This document shows, piece after piece, positions 11,978-22,767 of a stretch of DNA of 64,000 bases (positions are counted from its first letter, which is position 1; each line of letters begins with the position of its first letter). The notes under the pieces are model-generated. The model searched no databases. It had not been told where the DNA came from and worked only from the letters and a program-made list of their open reading frames with translations. This DNA comes from Endocalyx cinctus (taxonomy: Eukaryota > Ascomycota > Sordariomycetes > Amphisphaeriales > Apiosporaceae). The stretch spans positions 1,178,001 to 1,242,000 of the forward strand of contig BCKC01000009.1 in assembly GCA_001600455.1 (NCBI GenBank). Direction: 5' to 3'. Made by a program: the position numbers and the translations under genes.

Positions 11978-14900
11978 TATATAATATATTAAGGCAGTTG
12001 TTGAGTAAAATCTGTAACAAAATCAGTACTGAACGTGAAGAACAGTTCAAAATGGTAAAAACGATTAATGACGTAAAAAAAGATTCAGGAGTAGATAGAT
12101 GGCTGGTGCTGTGGCTGGTGTGATTTCTACTTGCTTATCTAATTTTATATCAATGCTCCTAAAGCTAGAGAAAGGACAGAACTATGTTCACTATAACAAA
12201 CTTCTCGAACAAAATACGTAAATATAACAATTATACAGCGAGGCTTTCGCTTGCGAGTGTGTGGTAGCTGCACTCAGCTACCCTACCTTTCATACACCCA
12301 TACCACGCCATGATAGCAAGCAGGAGGGGAGGGAACTTTCGTGCATTAAAACTTATTTACAGAAAAGAAGTTATGCAACTTTCTACTTTTATGATGCGCC
12401 TATTAACTCAGGTTGGAATCCAGCTTAAAGCAGCGTAGCTCAGATATCTAGTGTATTAAGCACCTACCGACATAGAACATACTTGTATAATCCCTGAAGT
12501 AAAATATACAAGTACATAGTATTTATCGGGTAAGAGTTGCTTTTGGTTCTGTGTGGTGGCTACCGCTGTAGTACCTACCGAGTACTTAGTAGTAGGTACT
12601 AAGTTAGCCAGTAATGTACCGTAAATCAAGTACTGAGTACCTATAATTATAAGCTAACAAGTACTGTTAAGTAAAGTAATAATTTATACTATACTACACT
12701 GTACCATACTAGATGGGTAATAGCTCTGTCTTGTCATAAGTCTCTAATTGGTTGAAATATGTATATCTTCACGTAACTGGTTACACAGTTAGAAAAAGGA
12801 AGTCCAGAGCCAAAGAACCTCGACTTTCATCTCGATTACTTACATATTTGTGTATCCCATCAATTTAACTAATCGAAGATTTATCAAACCCATACAGAAT
12901 GATGGATAAATTAATTTCCATGTTGAGTAGGGTTTAAGTGGGGAAGACGACCAAGACTCTCGATCGCAGCCTTGAATGTCGATCCAAGGTTGATTTGACG
13001 GACCCCAACGTTAACCAATCAGAGACTTTCGTGCCTGGGAACCTTGACTTCTACATCATCATTCCCAATGTCTCGTTTACTTAGCCTTCACCAAAAAAAC
13101 CTCTTACCCCGTCCATGCCATCATAATACCGATGACCAGATGATACTATACGGTAGTAGAATGGTAAAATGATGGGTCGATCATAACAATCCCCAATATA
13201 TTTATACATATTTGATTATGCTAAGTTGAGCAGTCATGATCGATGAACCTAAAAAAGATAGATCTCAAAGTATGAGGAAGACGAACGTGTCTCTTACACT
13301 AGGCACACACACACATATACCTAGGTATACACATACATATCCATACATACATAGTATACAGACACATACACATCCACAAACACACACGGAGAGAGAACGA
13401 GAGTGTGAGAGTATGAGTAAGAGCACGGTAGAGAAGGGCGAAAAGTGCTTGCTTATGGCTTAACGACAATGGGCTGAACTTCCAGTCTTATTGTTTTTTT
13501 TTCCTTTTAGGTATTTCCCAATTCGACCTCCGATCTCGATCCCGCCCTTCAAATGTCCAGTCTGTCCAGTCTGTCCTTGTCTTTACCTGCCTTCGCTTGT
13601 CTTCAACTTGGATGGCGTTACATCATACCCCGTCTTACCCTCTCTTTACTTCTGTGCGGATGCATAGTGGAATGCAGCTTGAGGTTGAGTTGAGCTACTA
13701 GTATCAACAACTATCTATCTTTTTTGGCTTGTTGTTGGCCTTTATTGGGTTGCCCACATTTGCCCAGGTGATGAATCAGGAAAACAAGAGTTTTTTTTTT
13801 TCTTTTATATGTGTGTGTGTGTGTTAAAGAAAGTCGTTGGTATAAATTTATTAAATCCAAAAGCCCACAAGCGGCACATGCCGGAATGCAACTCTTTTTT
13901 TAAACGATCTATTTTGACAAAATTCTCTGCTCATCACCTACACCTACACTACTTACTGGATTATCCTCGTTCCTGGGAAAAGTCTCGCCCTGGTCTCATA
14001 CTTGTATTAGAATAAGCTGTGACCTCATACCACTTTTTTTTTCCATTTACATGTATACTACTTTAATCGGTGATCCAGCATGTGGGAGAACACGAACAGG
14101 TATAAAACAAATCATACATAGAAAAGCCCTGTTACCTATTGTATGCATCAACAGTTTCTCTCGGTATCTATGCAATAACAGTATGTGACATTGCATACAA
14201 TTACCTTATGTACCTGTTCAAAAACTACTGGCTACTATAGGTACCGACTAGGTAAGTATATTATGTATATATACCCTGACAAACCTTACTATGTGTATAT
14301 ACACCTCGCACACACACTTGGGATTTTATGGATCTCTCTGCACTTTTTTTTTCTTTCTGATTTTTGATTTTACTGTTCGATCTCAACGCCGATTGTGCCA
14401 TCATCGAGATCTTGAAAAAACGTGTGGATCATTGGATCATGTTAAGACAACAGCAAAAACATCAATAATGCCATTCTCCCAATTGCCCCTTAACATTACC
14501 ATTAACATATACATGAAAAGCTGAAAATACGATTTTCAGTTCTCTTTATTATTAAAATAAATCGAAATTTTAATATCATTTCCAATATTGCGATACCCTC
14601 ACACATCGATCCCGGTGTGACCTGATACATTACTTACTTTTTCTTGGTACCAGGAACTATCAGGTCTCTATTACCGGCACCTCGTCGATCCCTTCTACCA
14701 CAGCACTACTTTCCACTGTACACCGCTGTAATTCTAGTAATTCTAGAACCTGCGCCCCACTAAACATTCCATCCAGGCCTTGTTAGGTAGGACCTTAGCC
14801 AGGACGCGTTCCCCTAATAAATTTTGTTACTTGTGTATACGGGGTCGCCTTTTCCTTGGTGTAGCTTGGGACAGCCGGTTCAGCTTTTTCCGTACGTGAG

Positions 14901-15287
14901 CTCATCTTTAACCCCGTTGACGCCAATTAACGTACATCTGGCAAGCTGGTTATTAGACCGGCTTTTTATTTTATTTTATCTCTTCTATTTTGCTTTTATT
15001 CATGAGTCGAAGGGGGTGCTTAAAGGCCTTACATCATTGATCATCGTTCATCCTCTTTAAAAAAGAAAAGGAAAAAGTCTTATGTTTAAGAGAAGAAATA
15101 TTCCAACGAAAAAAAAAAAAAAACACGTGAGACGAGACGGGCAAAGACGAATCAAGAGGGAACCAAACACATCAATGTCTGGCCCGCTTTATAACTAGAA
15201 TACGATAGTCTCCACTGAGACTTAAAACTTAAATGCTGAACCTATCCTGCGATACAGTCACCGTGGAGACACGAAAAAGCCATCTAT
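11978..15287. other. AT-rich intergenic region with CA microsatellite
   Basis: I found no coding region of recognisable type. The stretch is rich in short GTAC/TACC tandem motifs (about 12560-12720) and has a CA/ACAT-type simple repeat at about 13300-13395. Open frames crossing the repeat are low-complexity artefacts. The last 200 bases, with a run of about 15 A near 15110, are the likely promoter and leader of the SAM-HMG gene. Confidence 0.55.
13301..13395. repeat. CA/ACAT-type microsatellite
   Basis: The stretch consists mostly of CACACA and ACATAC units, followed by a GAGAGA-rich segment. It is simple-sequence DNA with no sign of a coding role. Confidence 0.8.
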
Positions 15288-17378
15288 ATGAATTCCCTCG
15301 AAGCAATATTCGGCGAGTTAGGCATATCTCAGTACCTCGAAACGTTTATTGATCAAGGTTTCGACACATGGGATACCATCTTAGACATTACCGAGTCCGA
15401 TCTGTACGCTCCCGCTTCCTTACCCACACCGACCCAACCTATCGACCGGTTGCGAACAAAGCTAACAATGGTTATAATATAGCGATGCGTTGGGAGTAAA
15501 GTTAGGCCATCGACGAGTAAGAAACGCCTTCTACAATATTCGAGGAGATGCATTATTGTAACTAACGAGATGAATTGAAAGAAACTCCAACGTCGCATTG
15601 CCAACTTTAGAGGAGTAGCACCCGAAGTATCTTTAGTATCGCCGACTCGGAATAGTATAGAAGATGCAAGGCCTGACAGCGCGAATCGGACCGATGGAAA
15701 GATTGAGATCAAAGATGGACAGACTGCGGCGAAAAGAAAATACCGAAGACATCCTAAGGTACGAATAACATCGGCATCCTAGAAAGTGAAGGTGAAGGTG
15801 AAGGTGAATTGAATATGGATTTGGAAGCTAAGGTGACATTCCAGACAGATGAAAATGCCCCCGAGCGGCCACCGTCGGCCTACGTCCTCTTCTCCAATAG
15901 TGAGTTAATCCATCCATGACGACACATCCTCCTAGATGAACGCCCCAAATATGCAGCTCTTTGGGTATGGTCACGAACAAGACAAAAAGAGTAGCTAATG
16001 GCATTTCAGAAATGCGAGAGGAATTGAAAGGGCAAAATTTAACATTCACCGAGATCGCAAAACTTGTGGGTGAGAATTGGCAAAACCTGACTCGTGCCGA
16101 AAAAGAACCATTCGAAAGACAGGCCCACGAAGCGAAGGAGAAGTACAGTCGTGATCTGGCCGATTATAAGAAGACGGACGATTTCAAGAAATACAACAAT
16201 TACCTCCTCGAATTCCGGAAGAGGCAGGCCGTACAATCGCAAGGTATGTAATACATGGTTTCTCGCACATTTTGAGGATATTGATTAAATGGTCAATTTC
16301 TTCGACAGAAAAAGATGCTTCGAAACGACTCAAGACCGATCAAGATGGCAGCCGCGGAAGTACCAGCAGCAATGGTAATCCCATTGGCTTAAGTCGTGGA
16401 ACGAGTGGTACCGGGAGTGGTTCGGACAGTTTGCCTGGTAGCGAACCTCCTCCAAGTCGACAGCAGAGGCTCAATTCGGTCGCATCAATCTCGGATGCTC
16501 AATATTCGGCATTTAATAACAATGCAAACCGTTTAGACGATACGGCACACACCCCGGTGACAACAACCTTCGACGAGGCAAACATAACTCGACCTCGAGG
16601 TCTATCCAGTCCCAGCGCACGCGATGTACCGGCCCGCGGCCACATCCGTCGTACAGGTTTAGTAGACGGTCAAAGAGGATCTGAACCTAATTTAGGTATA
16701 TCCTGGCTTGACCCTAGGGCGGCATCCGGGATGCTGTCACACTCACCGGAAAACAGCAGCCTGCCGTCTTTAACACCAAGCCAAAGCCAAGGAAGCATTT
16801 CTTCGGGACGAGGTTCTAGATCATCCATGGCCACTTCAATATCACAGCCACCATCGTTGGTCAAAGAGCAATCATCAGCTGGAAGCACTTGTTCAGTCAG
16901 CTCTACCAGTGCGCCGGGGAGATCGAGCGAGGCGCCACTGCCGATCCATGCCTTACTTACGCCGGTTAGAACGAATTCTCCGTCATACGTATCCTCGGCC
17001 TCGTCGGTTCCACCAAATCCTCCAACTAATCAAGGTTCGCCGGTACATTACGAAAGACCAAATGGCAGTAGCCAGGCTCCTGCTGATCAACAAAGCTACC
17101 ATGGATCCCAATACCATGGAAATGGTATGAACAATCCCGGAACGGTCCCGACACGTACATTTCTACAGCTGACACTATCACCAGGATTTGCATCTGGACC
17201 TAGCCTTTCGACATATCCCGTTCGAGGCTCGACTGGTACGACGGAACTAGGATATAGCGCGCCCGTTGAACCAAAATTCCCTTCGTTCACTCCTAGGCCA
17301 GAACACCCGACCGAGACTAATTTGGACGGGATTAGCGCACTCCTGAAAGCACGCGAAATTGTCGACCGACAGCACTAA
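15288..17378 (+). CDS. SAM-domain and HMG-box DNA-binding protein
   Basis: This is a nuclear protein predicted to bind DNA through an HMG box and to associate through an N-terminal SAM domain. Six exons give 561 residues: 15288-15403, 15483-15516, 15582-15758, 15845-15899, 16010-16243 and 16309-17378. The SAM domain (residues about 3-65) runs from LEAIFGELGISQYLETF through DALGVKLGHRR to KLQRRIANFRG, and can only be read by splicing exons 1-3. A basic KRKYRRHPK linker leads into the HMG box (about 120-190): ERPPSAYVLFSNKMREELK, then LTFTEIAKLVGENWQNL. The last 350 residues are Ser/Pro/Gly-rich and look disordered, apart from a C-terminal stretch ending in LLKAREIVDRQH. Fungi have a conserved SAM-plus-HMG family; I cannot name an experimentally studied member with confidence. 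Every junction keeps frame and uses GT-AG. Confidence 0.9.
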
Positions 17379-18910
17379 CTTCTATGTCGTCATTAGACGC
17401 ACCGTTTCGGTTCACCTGCCGTAAACACGATCACGATGCTTGTCTGTTTTTTTTTCTTTCATAGCAGAATATCATGCTTTGCCCCTACAGTCATTTCATT
17501 CCATTTCAAAGTCTCAAAAAGGCGTCATCTGTAAATTGGTCCATCTCTTCTTTTTCTCGTCATCGCATTATTTATTTAACTGCGTCTTATGTATTCGTCA
17601 TGATTACAGCATATTCGCAATGAGGCGGTTTCTCATGATACCCTCGGCTAGCATAACAACACACACACACATACCGCATACACACCCTCACCCACACCCA
17701 CACCCACACACAAACTCATTTTCGCTGGTACACGAATTGCGAAAAGTATAAATGTTTCCGACTAGTCTTTTTTCGAAAGGATTTTCAAAAAATATTTTAG
17801 GTCCCGGATAACTTAAGGGGATTATTATTGTTACTTAGTATTACTTATTCTCCACGAGTCTTTTTTTCTCTTTATCCAGCCTTACGGTTTTTTTGACCTG
17901 GGAGCCATTTATTTCAAAGGAGTTCATGGGGAGTTGTTTTCGTTTCCGTCTTAGGAGCTTTACGATATACACAAAAAAAGACTTGGGAAGGGAAAGGGGG
18001 GAGGTAGGTGTCGGGAGAGGCGGCGTTATTCTCGGTGTATCATTCATCATTATTTTATCATTTCAGGCGAAAGAGGACAAATGACGTTTGGCGATAGTTA
18101 TTTGTTGTTCTTGTTGTTTTCATTTCCTTCACCTACATTTTTCCGTAAGGTGGAAATTCTTTTTTTTTTCTCTCTCGTCATGTTGCCTGCCTACTACTTA
18201 CCACACCCCCTTTAACGACGTTATCGAAACGAAGAAAATATATTGTGACTGATTAATCTAATTGATTTCTTTTCTTTTCCCCTCTACTTGTTATTTAGCT
18301 ATAGCCGTTTATATTATTGTTTTCATTTTCATTTCCTCGATATATCCGTCTGAGGAAAGATATATATGCTGCACTTGGGAATTGTTTTAGATGCGAGAGA
18401 TATAGCTCAGTTAACCTGTTACTCAAATGCATCTGGTTACCAAATATGATATCATTATTACCGGTCATTACTGCTAAATTATTGCTAAATAAATCCTTAT
18501 CTTTGACGTATATGTATACTAACCTCAAGGACACCTATGTAGTGCATCATAGAGTATATGTCATGCTTAGAAATTAGGAGAAGAGGGAGGGGTGTCAATA
18601 CCGTTGAGCTGTAATATTCATACTATTTTGGTCCCGAGTCAAACTTCATGATGATGTCAAGGGACGACATAATAATTACTTTTTTTCCCTGCATGCTATC
18701 TAAGGTTGTCATAAGCTTAGATATGGCAGGCGAAAATTCATTGTTGCGCATGTGCTGGTTTCATTCACAAGCCTCAGATAGCTTTTGCCTACCTGTCTAC
18801 AGTATATGTATTTATTTTACTTCAACTTGTTTTATATACATCTCGATAATAAACAAGTTGCCAGTAAATCGTGATCAACTAACCGTGCGAAACAGATACG
18901 TCTCCTCACC
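17379..18910. other. Intergenic region with CACCCA simple repeat
   Basis: This stretch contains the 3' flank of the SAM-HMG gene and the promoter of the GH15 gene. A short repeat of CACACA and CACCCA units lies at about 17661-17714. Open frames of 60-100 codons overlap on both strands, but none looks coding. Confidence 0.55.
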
Positions 18911-21900
18911 ATGACGTCGGATACCCGTAATACAGCGAAAACCTCGAAACAAGACGATGCTTCCTCCGGATACCTCCCCATCGAGAATTACGGCATGATC
19001 GGAAACATGAGGACTTGTGCCTTGGTGAGCATGGACGCTGGAAGCATTGGTACGTTTTTGTTTTTTCTATGTTCGTGTTTCTGTTCCGGCTTACAGGTAT
19101 TATGATATTGGTGACGGTTGGCTAAAGAATATTAATGTTGACAACAGATTTCATGTGTTGGTTAGTATAGATGATATTCCTTTTTTTTTCTCCTTTCTCG
19201 TGGTGGCTCTATCATTCATATACATATGATAGATAGTTGGGGGTTACAGAGGGGACTCCAGTCGAGAATTAGGGTAGTAAATCGCTCGAGGATTATATAA
19301 CTAAAAGTAGAGGAATTTTTCATTTATTCTTTATATCACCATCATCTTCTAGGCCCGAATTCGACTCCCCCTCGATATTCTGCCGTTTGTTGGACAAGTA
19401 TAAAGGAGGATACTTCAGCATATCTCCGGCAAGCTGTTACGGCGACCGGTTGTCCTGGACGACGAAGCAATCCTACCTCCCTTCGTCCGCTATACTGCAG
19501 ACCCGGTACATCAGCGAGGAAGGCGTGGTCGACCTCGTCGACTTCTTCCCCCGCCCCAGACACACGTCCAAGGTCGTCGCCGAGAGTCATGTCCATACCT
19601 CGTATCGGGTTACCAAGAGCGTTCCCGGCGAGCTGAAGCAATGGCTCGTTCGTCGCGTCGAATGTATTCGCGGGACGTGTACACTCGGTGCGTTTCTCTC
19701 CACTCGCATATAACAGCATATTTTTTATCGATTATCCCCAATATGAAATATATTTTCCACGCGTTTATTGCTTGATTTCTGACTTTGAGTGCCGGAGGAT
19801 GTCGAGAAATATAAACCAAACAGACGTCGACATCTTCCCGGCTTTTGATTACGCTAGGACTTCTCACGCCACGACGATCCTACGAAGACAGACTGCCGAC
19901 GCGGCGGCGGCGAGCAAAACCGTGACGTTCCACGCGGCGAACGGAAAAGGGAAACTGCAGCTAGACGTGTGCATCGAAGGGTGTGCGTCGGCCGCGTCGA
20001 ACGAGCACGCCGGCCCGGTCGTCGCGTTCGAGACGGTCGAGGGGGGCGGCGGCACGAACGGCGGGGGCGTCGCGTCGCGCGTCACGCTGACCGAGGGCCA
20101 GGCCGTCTCGTTCGTCCTCCGCGACGACGTCCCCAACCACGCGACCGAGACGGTCACCAACGGCCTCCTGGACTCGCTCCAGCACGAGACGCAGACGTTC
20201 TGGTTCGAGTGGCTGTCCCAGAACAAGTACCGCGGCGGCTGGCGCGAGGTCGTCTCGAGGAGCTTGATGATCCTCAAACTCCTGACGTTCGAACCGACCG
20301 GCGCTATCGTCGCGGCGCCGACTTTCTCCGTGCCGGAGGCGGTGGGTGGGGAGAGGTATGTATAAATTAAGAAAAGGGATTTTCTTTCCAAATGAATTAT
20401 TTTGTTTTTGTCCCTTTTTAGTCTTAGGGATTAGATATTTTTAAAATACTGACAGATCATTGTCGTGCCGTGGGGTAGGAATTGGGATTATCGATACTCG
20501 TGAGTAAAAAAAGCCCAAGATTTCTGTGGTAGAAACTCCGAAAGATAAATTATAGGGGCTTCCTTCTTTCCTGTCTAGATCTTCCAAACTAACGACCGAC
20601 CGACTAGCTGGGTTCGCGATGCGAGCTTCTCCATCTACATCCTGCTCCGGCTCGGATTCACCCAGGAAGCGGACGCGTACATGGGATTTATCACGGATCG
20701 ATTCCAGAGCTCCTTTACCAACTCGACGGGGTTGCCCATCATGTGTGAGTACCGAAACAACCTTCGACGTTTACAGTGGTTTATGCCTGTTTCTGGGAGT
20801 TTCCTAAAGAGTCAAAACATGCTATATCAACCATTCCATGTTCTGAATTTGTGGGAGCTTTGCCCGGTATACTTCAGGATTATGATATTGTTTTTTTCTT
20901 TTGCTAACGTGTGATGTCTCCGCGTATCAAGTTACCATCCGCGGCGAGACTGATATTCCGGAAACTGAGCTGCGTCATCTCGAAGGATACAAGGGAAGCG
21001 GACCTGTCCGCGTCGGTAACGGGGCCGCTACGCACCAGCAGTTCGATATCTACGGAGAGCTTATGGATAGTATCTATCTCTACAACAAATACGGAAAACC
21101 GGTCTCGTGGGATACTTGGGTTACTGTTCGGAAAATGCTAGGTTAGATTTCCCCCCGCTCTTCCTTTTTATCTTTACGCATGCTTGAAAAGGAAACTTGA
21201 CTAACCGAATATAGATTATGTGTTAACTATCATGCACGGTACGGCAATGACTCCTCTTTTGACAGCCTGTTATTATGGCCACTGTTGTTGTTTTATTTAT
21301 TGGAGTTTAAAATAATAATCATAACAATAGATCCCGATATGTCGATCTGGGAGGTCCGAAACAACAAGCAGCACTTCGTATACTCGCAGATCATGCTCTG
21401 GGTAGCCTTCGACCGTGGCCTCCGTCTCGCCGACAAAAGATGTCTTCCATGTCCCAACCGCAGCCGCTGGCTCGAAGCTCGAGATGGAATTTACGAGCGT
21501 ATCATGGAGAAAGGTCAGGTTTTTTTTTTTTTTTTTTCTCATACCCTCTCCCTTCTAAATCTTATATATATATGTACTAAAACTTCCCTATTTTGACAAA
21601 GGCTATAATACCGAAACGAACACGTTCTCCCAAAGCTACGAAAGTCCGAACGTGCTAGATGCTTCCATCCTAATCGCGCCTCTCGTCTTCTTCATCACGC
21701 CCAACGATCCCCGCTTCCTCAGCACCATGGATAGGATTATGCTCCCTCCGGACAAAGGAGGTCTTACGAGCGCCGGTCTCGTACATCGGTATGATACCGA
21801 GCTGTCTGATGATGGTAAGCACTTCTCTATCTCTCTCTCTTCTCCTTCTATTATTCTTCATTATTAAAAAAAAAAAAAAAAAAACTGATTAATTCCCTTC

Positions 21901-22187
21901 TCGCAGGCGTAGGAGGAAGAGAAGGAGCCTTCTCCATGTGCACGTTCTGGCTAGTCGAGGCGTTGACCCGAGCGGGAGCGACGTTAAAGGATACGAGCTA
22001 CCTGATACGGGCGGTGAACCTGTTCGAGAACCTCTTGGGATTCTCGAATCACCTATCCATGTTCTCGGAGGAGATCGCGCGGTCCGGAGAACAGCTGGGG
22101 AATACGCCCCAGGCTTTTAGCCATCTCGCGCTCGTCAGCGCCGCTTTTAACTTGGATCGCGCTATCGGGAAGGGCTCGAAGTTGTAA
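18911..22187 (+). CDS. Glycoside hydrolase family 15 (glucoamylase/trehalase-like) enzyme
   Basis: The product is predicted to hydrolyse alpha-glucosidic bonds. It has no signal peptide, so it is probably intracellular and of the bacterial-type GH15 group rather than secreted starch-degrading glucoamylase; the substrate (maltosides or trehalose) is not fixed by sequence. Eleven exons give 695 residues: 18911-19049, 19148-19160, 19353-19687, 19824-20355, 20479-20499, 20608-20744, 20932-21141, 21215-21238, 21331-21513, 21602-21814 and 21907-22187. Family blocks in order are [19 protein letters not shown] at the N-terminus, [82 protein letters not shown] and [18 protein letters not shown]. Exons of 13, 21 and 24 bases are needed to complete conserved blocks. 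The protein has one extra Ala in SMDAGSID. The first ATG of the frame is used as start. The gene is convergent with the HET gene. Confidence 0.92.
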
Positions 22188-22767
22188 ATAAATAAATAAG
22201 TAAAGCTCGGAAGAAGTAAGTAGTCCGGGTTGATGTGTTTATTTTCTAATACTAGCATGTATCGTATAATGAATGGAAAGGGGGAAAGGAAGCTGGTGGT
22301 TATTATCTGAAAAGTAGGCAAGGATGTAATATGCGACGGAAATGAACGAGGTATCCTTCCCCTAACTTCCGTATCACCAGAAGAATCAAGGTACATGGTA
22401 ATTCATGATCTAAAATATATTCATAATGCAGCTAAAACGTAATCAAATCTATACACATATACCCGTCCCTGCGTGATATGCATGTGAGCAAAAAAAAAAA
22501 TCAAACCAAGCCAACCCAAACTAAACAAAACTCTGTATCAGCTCCTGATATTAGGTTGCTGTGCTCCATCGTAACTATTTTATAACATCCTGTAATTTTT
22601 CTCTTTTTTTTTCTTTTTTTTCTTTTGCTGTACAAGGAGACTTTTTCTTAAGGAAAAAAGACAAAATCTCCAATTCTACTATTTTCTCCCCCCTCCATTC
22701 TCCAGAACGCCATTTCCTCTTAATTCCCCCCCATCTTCATCTTCTTAATCCAAAAAAAAAAAACTTT
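22188..22767. other. Convergent intergenic region
   Basis: This stretch lies between the 3' ends of the GH15 gene (+) and the HET gene (-) and must hold both terminators. T- and A-rich runs lie at about 22490-22500, 22607-22625 and 22751-22762. No gene is seen. Confidence 0.6.

Noticed and set aside
13236..13463. An open frame rich in His/Thr/Tyr
   Set aside because: It is read through a CA/ACAT microsatellite and has no coding signal outside it.
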